In this document: one piece after another, positions 1 to 7,454 of the stretch
How positions within the stretch are numbered: position 1 is the stretch's first letter
Layout: each line of letters starts with the position of its first letter
NCBI RefSeq assembly: GCF_003751445.1
Contig: NZ_RJUU01000001.1
Location: 935,001-999,000, forward strand
Origin: Streptomyces sp. 840.1
GTDB taxonomy: Bacteria; Actinomycetota; Actinomycetes; Streptomycetales; Streptomycetaceae
DNA: 64,000 nucleotides
Direction: 5' to 3'
Position numbers and translations under genes: made by a program
Notes under the pieces: model-generated
Database searches by the model: none
What the model was told of the DNA's origin: nothing
What the model saw: only the letters and a program-made list of their open reading frames with translations

Positions 1-288
1 GCGCTGGGCGGGAACGTCATGGCCGCCCCCGGCCGCCTGCTGGCGCCGGAGTACGAGGCCACGCTGCCGCCCGCTGTCCGCCACCGTCCGCCGTCCCTCC
101 ACGACGTCCGGTCCGCCCTGCGCCACGAGAGCATCCGCGCGCGTTTCGACCGGGACCATATGGCCGCGATCCCGCCGCACTATCCGGCGCTGCTGCTGCG
201 GTGGTGGGACCTCGCCCGCCTGCTGGCCGACCCTCGCGGAGAGCGGGCCGTACGCGCTGTCCTCCATGGCCGCCGCGTCTCCGGTTGA
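1..288 (+). CDS. hypothetical protein, C-terminal part
   Basis: The reading frame is open from the first base of the window to a TGA at 286-288, so the gene starts upstream and only about 95 residues are visible. An internal ATG at 19 has no clear ribosome binding site, so I take it as internal. The visible part is rich in Arg, Leu and Pro, with a Trp-Trp pair in RWWDLARLLADP near the end and no membrane segment. I do not recognise a family. A strong hairpin follows at 313-358, and the gene is convergent with the Tad locus. Confidence 0.6.
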   Translation, partial: ALGGNVMAAPGRLLAPEYEATLPPAVRHRPPSLHDVRSALRHESIRARFDRDHMAAIPPHYPALLLRWWDLARLLADPRGERAVRAVLHGRRVSG

Positions 289-312
289 CCATGGCGGCGG
301 TCACCGCTGCTG

Positions 313-358
313 ACGGGGCCGCTTGGGCACCTCGGAGGAGACGGCCAAGCGGCCCCGT
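313..358. terminator. bidirectional hairpin terminator
   Basis: A 14-bp perfect stem (ACGGGGCCGCTTGG pairing with CCAAGCGGCCCCGT) closes an 18-nt loop between two convergent genes. No T-run follows, which is usual for Streptomyces terminators. Confidence 0.75.
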
Positions 359-410
359 GACCGTGGCTCTGTAGGCCCTCGGTCGTGCGGTCGGGCGGTC
401 GTGCGACGGG

Positions 411-1070
411 TCAGGAGGAGCCGCCGCGCGGGAAGGAGACCTCGACGCGGCGGTTCTTCTTCCGGCCCTCTTCCGTGCTGTTGTCGGCGATCGGGTACTG
501 CTCGCCGTAGCCGCGGATCTCGAAGGTGATGTCGGGCCCGAGTTGCTTCGACAGGACTCCGTTCACAGCGTCGGCACGCTGCTTGGACAGAACATCTCCG
601 TGAGCGGAGGATCCGAGGTCGTCCGTGAAGCCGAACACGCGCACCTTGGTGGCATTCTGCTTCTCGATCTCGGCGCTGATGGCAGCAATACGAGAGTTGG
701 CCTCGGAGCTCAGCTTGGCGCTGTCCTTACCGAAGAGCACCTCCGCCTGAAGGGCGAACTTCACACTCGCGTTCGAATCCTCGCGACGCTCCTGGCCCCC
801 TTCATCCTCGACCACCTGAATGATGTCGAGGACTCTGGCCGGAGCCAGCGTGCTGCCCTCCGGCATCTTGAGGTCGGGATCGTTCCCGTCCACCGCGACC
901 GGTGGCGTCTCCGAGGCTTCCGTCCCCGGGGGCACGCTCGGGCCGTCATCCGCCTGGGCCGTCGGCGCGCCGAAGACCGACACACAAGACAGCAAGAAGG
1001 CAGTGACAATGGCTGTTCCCGCAATCTGCCTCGGCTGACGCGATGATGTGTGGGTCATGTCAGACATCAT
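411..1070 (-). CDS. secreted OmpA-family protein, last gene of the Tad locus
   Basis: The protein has 219 residues. An N-terminal signal peptide (hydrophobic stretch TAIVTAFLLSCVSVFG, then APTAQA) leads into an acidic linker and a C-terminal OmpA-like domain of about 110 residues. The domain holds the peptidoglycan-binding signatures FGFTDD, LSKQRADAV and RRVEVSF. Such domains bind peptidoglycan non-covalently, so it may anchor the Tad pilus machinery to the wall; that role is inference. Its ATG overlaps the stop of the upstream lipoprotein gene (ATGA), so the two are translationally coupled. The first two codons are both ATG and either may be used. There is no outer membrane here, so the domain name refers to homology only. 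Confidence 0.85.
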   Translation of the reverse strand: MMSDMTHTSSRQPRQIAGTAIVTAFLLSCVSVFGAPTAQADDGPSVPPGTEASETPPVAVDGNDPDLKMPEGSTLAPARVLDIIQVVEDEGGQERREDSNASVKFALQAEVLFGKDSAKLSSEANSRIAAISAEIEKQNATKVRVFGFTDDLGSSAHGDVLSKQRADAVNGVLSKQLGPDITFEIRGYGEQYPIADNSTEEGRKKNRRVEVSFPRGGSS

Positions 1071-1681
1071 CCAGAGATCTTCAGTGACGTGGTCGCAAAC
1101 GTCGGCAGGGTGAAGTCAACCTCGGTCGTCGTGCTCGGTGGCGCCGGGAACTGCATGAACACCGGAGTGGACTTGCCGGGCTGGACCGCCGACATGTCCG
1201 AGGTGCACAGGCACCGGCCGTCCGTGTCACGAAGGATGTAGTAGCGCTTCTTACCAGTCTTGTCCACCAGCGTCGCACCGGCGACGGAGTTGAGATTACT
1301 GTTCACGATGTTGCTTTCGGTGCCGACCCAAGCTGAAGGGTTCACAGGCGTGTCGCCCTTGTTCGTCAGCTCACCCTGCACGGTGACGAACCCGCCCGAG
1401 TCGCGTTTCACCTGATTGATGACCAGCAACATACCCTTGTCGCCCCTGGCTTGAGCCAGATTGGCGTTCGGGTCCACTGGGTCCCCGGCGGCGGTGTCTT
1501 GCTGCGCGCCCTTGTCGCCGTCGGTGCCCCTTTCCGCAGACTTCGAAGGTGCAGACGCTCCGACGTCCTTCGCTCCCCCACCGTCGTCCCCACCGCAACC
1601 AGTGACGACGAAGGCCAAGGCAGCCGCCATCGAGGCGGCCGCCACTGCCCTTTGGGACTTCGTGGTGCGCCGAATGCTCAT
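1067..1681 (-). CDS. putative lipoprotein of the Tad locus
   Basis: The protein has 204 residues from the ATG at 1681, chosen because an AGAGGA sequence lies about 10 nt upstream; an ATG ten codons earlier lacks one. The N-terminus is basic, then hydrophobic, and ends in the lipobox VTGC, so a diacylated lipoprotein on the outer face of the membrane is expected. A Gly/Asp/Ser/Lys-rich linker follows, then a domain of about 120 residues beginning near MLLVINQVKRDSG that reads like a beta-sandwich (FVTVQGELTNKGD, VDFTLPTF) with a CLC pair. I cannot name the family. It is coupled by ATGA overlap to the OmpA-like gene and lies 39 nt after the TadG-like gene, so it probably belongs to the pilus operon. 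Confidence 0.75.
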   Translation of the reverse strand: MSIRRTTKSQRAVAAASMAAALAFVVTGCGGDDGGGAKDVGASAPSKSAERGTDGDKGAQQDTAAGDPVDPNANLAQARGDKGMLLVINQVKRDSGGFVTVQGELTNKGDTPVNPSAWVGTESNIVNSNLNSVAGATLVDKTGKKRYYILRDTDGRCLCTSDMSAVQPGKSTPVFMQFPAPPSTTTEVDFTLPTFATTSLKISG

Positions 1682-1720
1682 GGGCTCAGAATCCTCTACT
1701 CGTCTGCTCATTGTTCGCTG

Positions 1721-2395
1721 TCAGTTGTCGGTCAGGTGCACGGCAAAGATCAACTTGCCGAGTTCAGGGACAGGGTCCTTATCGGTCAGGTCGATCGTGA
1801 CGTCCTGACCCCCGTCACAACGGAACTCAAACGGCCCGAGCGTGCCGTCCGCATCGCCTTTGCCCTTGTCGCCGTCGTCCTCGTCCCTGCTCTCGCTCTG
1901 CCCGGGGTCAGGCGCTTGAGGAACGGACTTCAAGGTGCACCGGAACTCGACCACCGCTGTGGCCGATGCCGTGGCATGAGCGTTCTTGGTCGAAGGGATC
2001 ACCGAAGAACCCACTGTGTAGCGAGTCCTGACCTTGGCAGTGACTCTGTCCTGCCAGTACCCCTGCCGCCAGTAGAAGTCGGTCAAGTCCGAGCGATTCC
2101 TGGATGCAAGCCGAACGGCTTCGGACTCCCCCGCTCCGAAGTACTGATAGCCCCCCAAGAAGTCATTGAGACCGTCAGGTTCCCGAAGCGCCTGGAGGAA
2201 CGGCACCATCAGGTCGTCGCGCGCCTGCTGAGCAGCGGCGAGTGCAGCAGCGTCGGCGGCACCCTGGGCTCCATTGCGCGCGGCCGCGGCCTGACCGACC
2301 GCGAAGAAGGCAAAAGCGAGAAAGAGCAGGCCCGCCACCATCACGATGTAGATGGGGAAAGCCTGCCCTGCCTCGCTGCGGTCCCTCGCAGTCAC
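1721..2395 (-). CDS. TadG/TadE-like pilus assembly protein
   Basis: The protein has 224 residues from a GTG at 2395 that overlaps the TAG stop of the Flp pilin gene by one base; AAGG and AGG sequences lie just upstream. The short N-terminus ends in a prepilin-like site, Gly-Gln-Ala-Phe-Pro-Ile-Tyr, followed by a single transmembrane helix (IVMVAGLLFLAFAFFAVG) and an Ala/Gln-rich amphipathic helix, the classic architecture of Tad-locus pseudopilins. The C-terminal half is an exported, strongly acidic domain (DEDDGDKGKGDADG) with two Cys residues that may pair. Such proteins are thought to be minor pilins or scaffolds for pilus assembly. An in-frame open stretch to 2824 runs antisense to the region upstream of flp and is not used. 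Confidence 0.8.
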   Translation of the reverse strand: MTARDRSEAGQAFPIYIVMVAGLLFLAFAFFAVGQAAAARNGAQGAADAAALAAAQQARDDLMVPFLQALREPDGLNDFLGGYQYFGAGESEAVRLASRNRSDLTDFYWRQGYWQDRVTAKVRTRYTVGSSVIPSTKNAHATASATAVVEFRCTLKSVPQAPDPGQSESRDEDDGDKGKGDADGTLGPFEFRCDGGQDVTIDLTDKDPVPELGKLIFAVHLTDN

Positions 2396-2625
2396 TAGCC
2401 TGCCTTGACCTGGGACACCAACGCAGTGATGCGGGTAGTGATCGCCGCACCGATTCCCGAAGCCACCATGCCGCCGATGATCGCGACGATCACCAGGATG
2501 ATCCCGAGGTACTCGAACGCCGTCTGGCCGCGGTCCGCGGTCTCGTAGCGCTTCTGGAGCCTCGATACCGCCGTGTTGGCCCAGCCGTTGACACGGGCGG
2601 CGGCCTTCAGAGTGATGTTCGACAT
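2395..2625 (-). CDS. flp: Flp/Fap pilin (class IVb prepilin)
   Basis: The major pilin candidate has 76 residues. A 33-residue leader ends in Asp-Arg-Gly and is followed by QTAFEYLGIILVIVAIIGG; the Gly then Gln-X4-Tyr arrangement is the class IVb prepilin cleavage site with its hydrophobic polymerisation helix. Cleavage after Gly33 would leave a mature pilin of 43 residues, typical of Flp. The leader is long for this class. The ATG at 2625 follows a strong GGAGGGG ribosome binding site. About 200 nt lie between it and the preceding ORF, leaving room for its own promoter. Maturation needs a TadV/CpaA-type peptidase, which is not encoded here. Confidence 0.92.
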   Translation of the reverse strand: MSNITLKAAARVNGWANTAVSRLQKRYETADRGQTAFEYLGIILVIVAIIGGMVASGIGAAITTRITALVSQVKAG

Positions 2626-2826
2626 GGTGTTCCCCTCCGGATTCGGCCAACCGATTGCCGGCGGGCGCGCAAGTTCCTTCGCTGCCAACCCCGTTACCGG
2701 CTTCCTCCCGGTCTCTGACAAGGGTGACATGAGAAACATACGGCGGAACCCCGATTGCGCCAGAGGGTCTCAGGGCCCTTTCCCGGGCCCATTCAGCCAT
2801 TCGGGTACCGCTCCGCCCTCGCATGG

Positions 2827-3276
2827 CTACCTTCCCCTCTGCGGGGCGGGGCCGGGGGCGGGGGCTGTGCCCAGCCGGCGGGTGATCGACTCGCTTCGGC
2901 CGGCGCTGTGCGGCTTGGGGAAGATCCGGTTGATCTGGTTCTTCACGGCCGTCTCGCCGGTGAAGCGGGTGGCGGCGATTTGCTGGTTGCTCATTCCTGA
3001 CGCGATCAGCTCCACGACCCCCACCTCCCTTGAACTCTGCCTGTACTGCGCCCCGTTATAGGCGGCACCCAGCCTCCCGGTCACAGAAGACTGTCCCATA
3101 CCTAATTGCACATGCGAAAGACCCTGCGAGTGCGGTACGGGGCGATTCGCAGACGGGCCCCTCGATGGCTGGGCGTGGCGCTCTGCGTACCCCAGCGCCA
3201 CGGAGGCGGTGGTGAGGGCGGGAGCAGCGGCGTCTCGCATCCGGTTCATCCAGAGCATCCCGGTCACCCGCCTCAT
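2827..3276 (-). CDS. chimeric ORF with C-terminal LuxR-type helix-turn-helix
   Basis: The ATG at 3276 overlaps the TadC stop (ATGA), and the frame runs 149 codons. The first half (NRMRDAAAPALTTASVALGYAERH) looks like the start of a small Tad-locus protein but loses any recognisable end. The second half is a LuxR C-terminal helix-turn-helix (ELIASGMSNQQIAATRF, then AVKNQINRIF). A strong internal ribosome binding site (AGGGAGG, 8 nt before a GTG at 3015) could start a free 62-residue DNA-binding peptide. The recognition region departs from consensus (TGETAVKNQ, then FPKPHSAG), suggesting decay. It could be a fusion of two remnants, one real small regulator, or both; the sequence cannot decide. 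Confidence 0.5.
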   Translation of the reverse strand: MRRVTGMLWMNRMRDAAAPALTTASVALGYAERHAQPSRGPSANRPVPHSQGLSHVQLGMGQSSVTGRLGAAYNGAQYRQSSREVGVVELIASGMSNQQIAATRFTGETAVKNQINRIFPKPHSAGRSESITRRLGTAPAPGPAPQRGR

Positions 3277-4157
3277 CCGCCGAGGAACGAGAAGTCGACG
3301 TCGGCCCCGTAGACGAATCCGACCGTGAGCAGCAGCAGGGTGCCGGGGAGCAGGAAGGTGGTGACCGCGAAGGTCGCCTTCGGGACGGCCTTGGCCGCCT
3401 TGCGGCGGGCGTTCTGGGCGTCGGTGCGGCGCATGTCGTTGGCTATCTGGATCAGCGTCTCGACGATCGGCGCGCCCAGTTCCTCGCCCTGCTGGAGTGT
3501 CGTGACGAACATCGCGACCTGCTCCGAGTCGTTGCGTCTGCGGAGCTCCTCGAAGGCCTCGCGACGGCTGACGCCCATGTCCATCTGGCGCAGGGTGATG
3601 CGGAGTTCGTCGGCCCAGGGGCCCTCGTACTTCTCCGCCACGCGTTCCAGGGCCTGCCGGAATCCGAGGCCCGCAGAGACGACGACGGCGAGGACGTCGA
3701 GGAAGTCGGGGAGGGTGCGCTCGATGTGGTCCCGGCGGACCCGGACGGCCGACCAGATGCCGACCTCGACCCAGAAGATGCCGAAGGCGACCAGCAGGAC
3801 GGCGAGGAAGATCTGGCCGCGCATCAGCATCGTCAGGGCACCGAGCGCGCCGAGCGCCCCGTAGACGGCGCGGCGGGCGGCGTACCGGTCGATGGTGAGG
3901 CCGCCGGGGTTGCCGGCCATGTCGATCTGGCGGCGCTTCTTGCTGACGGCCTTGGCGCCCATCATCCTGAGCACCGCGGGGGCCCACCGCATGCCCATCC
4001 GGTCGATGACGGAGCCGACCGCGCCGGTGCGGGTGGAGCCGACCTCCAGGGCGATGGCGAGGTCGCCGGGGAGCTTGGCGTCGGCCCGGTACATCCGGAT
4101 GCCGGCGATCGCGCCGTACACGGCGAGTCCCACCACGAGTGCGAGCAACAGGTCCAT
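3273..4157 (-). CDS. tadC: TadC, inner-membrane platform protein (T2SS F family)
   Basis: The protein has 294 residues. There is an N-terminal membrane segment, a central pair of hydrophobic segments, the T2SSF cytoplasmic domain (ERTLPDFLDVLAVVVSAGLGFRQALERV, then LRQMDMGVSRREAFEELRRR and FVTTLQQGEELGAPI), and a C-terminal membrane helix (FLLPGTLLLLTVGFVYG). TadB and TadC form the membrane platform driven by the TadA ATPase. It starts 14 nt after tadB, and its stop overlaps the next ORF by 4 nt. Confidence 0.93.
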   Translation of the reverse strand: MDLLLALVVGLAVYGAIAGIRMYRADAKLPGDLAIALEVGSTRTGAVGSVIDRMGMRWAPAVLRMMGAKAVSKKRRQIDMAGNPGGLTIDRYAARRAVYGALGALGALTMLMRGQIFLAVLLVAFGIFWVEVGIWSAVRVRRDHIERTLPDFLDVLAVVVSAGLGFRQALERVAEKYEGPWADELRITLRQMDMGVSRREAFEELRRRNDSEQVAMFVTTLQQGEELGAPIVETLIQIANDMRRTDAQNARRKAAKAVPKATFAVTTFLLPGTLLLLTVGFVYGADVDFSFLGG

Positions 4158-4171
4158 GTCCGCTCCTCCCC

Positions 4172-5110
4172 TCAGACGTCGATGCGGGACAGGCGGCGGA
4201 TCACTACGAATCCGATCGCGTACAAAATGAGCGCGACGACGACCGCGGCCTGGCCGATCAGCGCGCCCGTCATCCGGTCGAGCGCGCCGGGCATCACGGC
4301 GTTCATCAGGAGCATGGCGGCGAAGCCGAACCCCGGGACGGCGTAGGCCGTGACGGTCACCTGGGAGAGCTGGGTCCTGACCTCGCGCCGGGTCTCCTTG
4401 CGCTCCTCCAGCGTCTCGGTGAGGTTGCGCAGCGAGCTGACGACCATGCCGCCGGCCCTGTTGGACAGGACGAGGGTGGTGACGAGGACGACGAGTTCGC
4501 GCGACGGCAGCCGGTCGGTCAGCTCGCTCAGCGCGTCGTCCAGCGATTCGCCCACGTCGAGCCGGCGCACGACCCGGGCCAGCTCCTCGCCCGCCGGGTC
4601 ATCCAGTTCCTCCGCCGCCATGGCGAGCGCGGTGCGCAGGGCGAGTCCGGCCTGGGTGGCGTTGGCGAGGATGCGGGAGAGCTCGGGGAGCTGGTTGATG
4701 AAGCGGTCGGTGCGTTTGGTCCGCTGCCAGTTCAGGAAGGCGTTGGTGCCCCAGAGGCCGATCAGGGCGGCCACGGGGCCGAAGAAGGAGGCCAGGACCG
4801 AGGAGGCGGCCAGCCAGAGCCCGGCCATGGCGATCAGTGCGTAGACGAAGAACTCGCCCGGCGTGATCTCCAGCCCGGTGGCCGTGAGTTTCAGCTCGAT
4901 CCTGCGGCCGAGACCCGTCGTACGCAGTCTGCGGTCGATGCCCTGGAAGCGGCGGTGGCGCCCCCCTGGCGGCAGTTGGCCCGGGTGCGAGAGGCGGTCG
5001 AGGAGGGCGTCGCGGTCGGCCTTCCCGCCGGCGTACGCGTGCAGACCCACGACGCCGAGTACGCCGCAGACGAGGGTGACGCCAATCGTGAGGAGGGCGA
5101 GATTGGTCAT
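4172..5110 (-). CDS. tadB: TadB, inner-membrane platform protein (T2SS F family)
   Basis: The protein has 312 residues. Membrane segments lie at the N-terminus (LALLTIGVTLVCGVLGVVG), in the middle (FVYALIAMAGLWLAASSVLASFFG) and at the C-terminus. The conserved T2SSF core reads QLPELSRILANATQAGLALRTALAMAAEEL followed by GMVVSSLRNLTETLEERKE. It is the partner of TadC in the pilus platform. It starts 10 nt downstream of tadA, consistent with co-transcription. Confidence 0.93.
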   Translation of the reverse strand: MTNLALLTIGVTLVCGVLGVVGLHAYAGGKADRDALLDRLSHPGQLPPGGRHRRFQGIDRRLRTTGLGRRIELKLTATGLEITPGEFFVYALIAMAGLWLAASSVLASFFGPVAALIGLWGTNAFLNWQRTKRTDRFINQLPELSRILANATQAGLALRTALAMAAEELDDPAGEELARVVRRLDVGESLDDALSELTDRLPSRELVVLVTTLVLSNRAGGMVVSSLRNLTETLEERKETRREVRTQLSQVTVTAYAVPGFGFAAMLLMNAVMPGALDRMTGALIGQAAVVVALILYAIGFVVIRRLSRIDV

Positions 5111-5120
5111 GGCGCGGTAC

Positions 5121-6458
5121 CTACTTGGCCTCTCGGGTGGCGAGCTGTTCTTCGGACGTGGCGACCCCGAAGGCCTGCGGGATGGGCTGGCCGGCCATGT
5201 AGAGGCGCTCGGCGGCCTTCCGGGGCAGCGGGAGGTACTGGAACCGGCCGTGGACCCGGCCGTCGGCGGCCATCGGCCGGGCGTCGAAGCGGGCCACGCT
5301 GACGATGCGGTAGTTGTCCCGGCCGTGCGAGTCGAGCATGGCGATCTCGCTGACCTTGCGGGAACCGTCGGCGTGCCGGGTGAGCTGGACGATCACGTCG
5401 ACGGCGCTGTTGATCTGGTCGTGCAGCGCCTCGAAGGGGATCTTGATCTCCGACATCGAGGCCAGGGTCTGCAGCCGCATCAGCGCGTCCTCGGCGCTGT
5501 TGGCGTGCACGGTGGCGAGGGAGCCGTCGTGGCCGGTGGACATCGCCTGGAGCATGTCGAGCGACTCGCCGCCGCGGACCTCACCGACGACGATGCGGTC
5601 GGGGCGCATGCGCAGGGAGTTGCGGACCAGGTCGCGGATGGTGACCTGGCCCTTGCCCTCGACGTTCGCCGGGCGGGACTCCAGCCGGATGACGTGGTTC
5701 TGCTGGAGCTGGAGCTCGGCGGAGTCCTCGATGGTGACGATGCGCTCGTGGTCAGGGATCAGCCCGGAGAGCGCGTTGAGGAGGGTGGTCTTACCGGTAC
5801 CGGTGGCGCCGGAGACGATGATGTTGAGCTTGGCCTGGACGAGCCCCGAGAGCAGGAGCAGCATCTGCTCGTCGAGCGAGCCGAAGCCGATCATCTCCGG
5901 AAGGGTGAAGGACCGGGGGAACCGCCGGATGGTGAGCGTCGCACCGGTCAGCGAGAGCGGCGGAATGATCACGTTGACGCGCTCCCCGCTGGGGAGGCGG
6001 GCGTCGACCATCGGATTCGACTCGTCGACGCGGCGGTTGACGGTGGAGACGATGCGTTCGATGGTCTGCATCAGCTGTTCGTGCGAGCCGAAGCGCATCG
6101 GGAGCTGTTCGACCCTGCCGCCGCGCTCCACGAAGATCTGGTCGGGTCCGTTCACCATGATCTCGGTGATGGACGCGTCCTCCAGCAGTGGTTCGAGGAT
6201 ACCGAGGCCGAGTGCCTCGTCCACGACCCGGCGGATCAGCTGGGCGCGTTCGACGGTCGAGAGGACCGGGCCCTCGCGGCTGATGATGTGGCCGAGTACG
6301 CGCTCGAGGCGGGCCCGCCGGTCGGCGGCGGCCAGCGAGGACATCTCCGCGAGGTCGATCTCCTCCAGCAGCTTGGCCCGGTAGGAGGCGACCATGTGGC
6401 CGTCCTCCCGGCCCCCTCGGTGCTCATCGGGGGCGGTGATGCGTGCCCGCAGACTCAT
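5121..6458 (-). CDS. tadA: TadA/CpaF secretion ATPase
   Basis: This is a cytoplasmic hexameric ATPase of 445 residues that powers Flp pilus assembly. An N-terminal helical domain (about 1-110) is followed by the RecA-like core: Walker A GATGTGKT at 217-224, an Asp-box region IVTIEDSAELQL, a Walker B-like segment DRIVVGEVRGGESLD, and the His-box STGHDGSLATVHANS. The start at 6458 follows GAGGAG with 8 nt spacing. It lies between the pseudopilin genes and tadB, the usual Tad order. No retraction ATPase is visible, as expected for Tad systems. Confidence 0.95.
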   Translation of the reverse strand: MSLRARITAPDEHRGGREDGHMVASYRAKLLEEIDLAEMSSLAAADRRARLERVLGHIISREGPVLSTVERAQLIRRVVDEALGLGILEPLLEDASITEIMVNGPDQIFVERGGRVEQLPMRFGSHEQLMQTIERIVSTVNRRVDESNPMVDARLPSGERVNVIIPPLSLTGATLTIRRFPRSFTLPEMIGFGSLDEQMLLLLSGLVQAKLNIIVSGATGTGKTTLLNALSGLIPDHERIVTIEDSAELQLQQNHVIRLESRPANVEGKGQVTIRDLVRNSLRMRPDRIVVGEVRGGESLDMLQAMSTGHDGSLATVHANSAEDALMRLQTLASMSEIKIPFEALHDQINSAVDVIVQLTRHADGSRKVSEIAMLDSHGRDNYRIVSVARFDARPMAADGRVHGRFQYLPLPRKAAERLYMAGQPIPQAFGVATSEEQLATREAK

Positions 6459-6503
6459 GGTGCCAACTCCTCGGTCCGGCTTGCTGGTGGTGCGGTGCGG
6501 GGC

Positions 6504-6878
6504 TCAGTCGCGCGGCATGGTCGAGCTGCGTGTGGCCGTCCCCAGTGAGGAGAGGCCGGGGATGACGCTGGGGATGTCCACGTCGGCGGTGTAGGTGACG
6601 TCGTTGCCGCCGCCCGACGAGCTCCAGCTCAGGCCGTCCGCGAGCCAGCCGCTGATCGCGTTCGAGCCCGCCTGTTCGGGCGATCCGGCCTCGGGCTCGT
6701 CCTGCCCGGCCGTCCGGGCCGCGACCCGCGCGGCGGTGCCCGCCTGGTTGACGGTGTACGCGGCGATGCCGAGCTGGATGGCGCAGAGGCCGACCAGCAG
6801 CAGCAGCGGGATGAACCCCAGGTACTCGATGGCGACCTGGCCGCGCTCACGACGGGGCCTCCGCCCGTTCCCGGTCAT
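6504..6878 (-). CDS. TadE-like pseudopilin
   Basis: The protein has 124 residues: a basic leader (GNGRRPRRERG), a prepilin-like junction Gly-Gln-Val-Ala-Ile-Glu-Tyr, one transmembrane helix (LGFIPLLLLVGLCAIQLGIAAYTV), then an Ala/Arg-rich helix and a small exported domain. This is the TadE-like architecture. It starts 3 nt after the preceding pseudopilin gene, so the pair is made together and probably forms a heteromeric minor-pilin complex. Confidence 0.88.
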   Translation of the reverse strand: MTGNGRRPRRERGQVAIEYLGFIPLLLLVGLCAIQLGIAAYTVNQAGTAARVAARTAGQDEPEAGSPEQAGSNAISGWLADGLSWSSSGGGNDVTYTADVDIPSVIPGLSSLGTATRSSTMPRD

Positions 6879-6881
6879 CGA

Positions 6882-7439
6882 TCAGCCCTCCTTCACCGAA
6901 GCCGCTTCACCGGTGACCGTCGGCCCCCAGTCGAGTACGCCGGGCACCAGGACGGGCACGTCGAGGTGGACCCTGGCCCGGTACAGGCCGGGGCCGCCGT
7001 CGCCGCAGTCGATTGAGCCGCCCCGCCAGGCGTCGGGCAGGTCCTCGTCGGCCGCCCGGTGGCAGGCGCCCGCGCGGTCCCCCTGCGATCCGCCTCCCGC
7101 CCGTGCCCCCATGTCCGCCGCGTTGCTCGCCAGGCTGAACGTGTAGCCGAACAGGGCGCACTGCCAGAGCGCGACGAGCAGCAGAATGATCAGAGGCGTC
7201 ACGCCGACGAACTCGATCGCGGTCTGGCCCCGGTCACGGCCGCGGTCTCGGGTACTGGCTCGGGTGCGGGGCCGGTCACGCCTCCCGGCCGAACCCGGCC
7301 CCGCACCCCAGCCCGGCCCCGTACTCGAGCCAGTACCCGAGCCCGGCCCTGCACCCGAACCCGTACCCGCGCCTGTGCCGGCTTCCGCCGCCGCTGCCGC
7401 TTCCGCCGCTGCCGCTTCCGCCGTCCGCGTGGTTGCCAT
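6882..7439 (-). CDS. TadE-like pseudopilin with long low-complexity leader
   Basis: The protein has 185 residues from the ATG at 7439. The TadE core begins near residue 70: RDRGQTAIEFVGVTPLIILLLVALWQCALFG, with prepilin-like Gly-Gln-X4-Phe and one membrane helix. The exported C-terminal domain has two Cys residues (GACHRAADED, then IDCGDGG). The N-terminal 60 or so residues are odd: an Ala/Glu run, then Gly-Thr-Gly-Ser-Gly-Pro repeats and an Arg/Asp-rich stretch, coded by an imperfect hexanucleotide-type repeat at about 7270-7430. Either the cytoplasmic leader has expanded by slippage or translation begins further downstream. The stop is 3 nt before the next tadE. Confidence 0.82.
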   Translation of the reverse strand: MATTRTAEAAAAEAAAAAEAGTGAGTGSGAGPGSGTGSSTGPGWGAGPGSAGRRDRPRTRASTRDRGRDRGQTAIEFVGVTPLIILLLVALWQCALFGYTFSLASNAADMGARAGGGSQGDRAGACHRAADEDLPDAWRGGSIDCGDGGPGLYRARVHLDVPVLVPGVLDWGPTVTGEAASVKEG

Positions 7440-7454
7440 GGATCCGCCCGCCCC

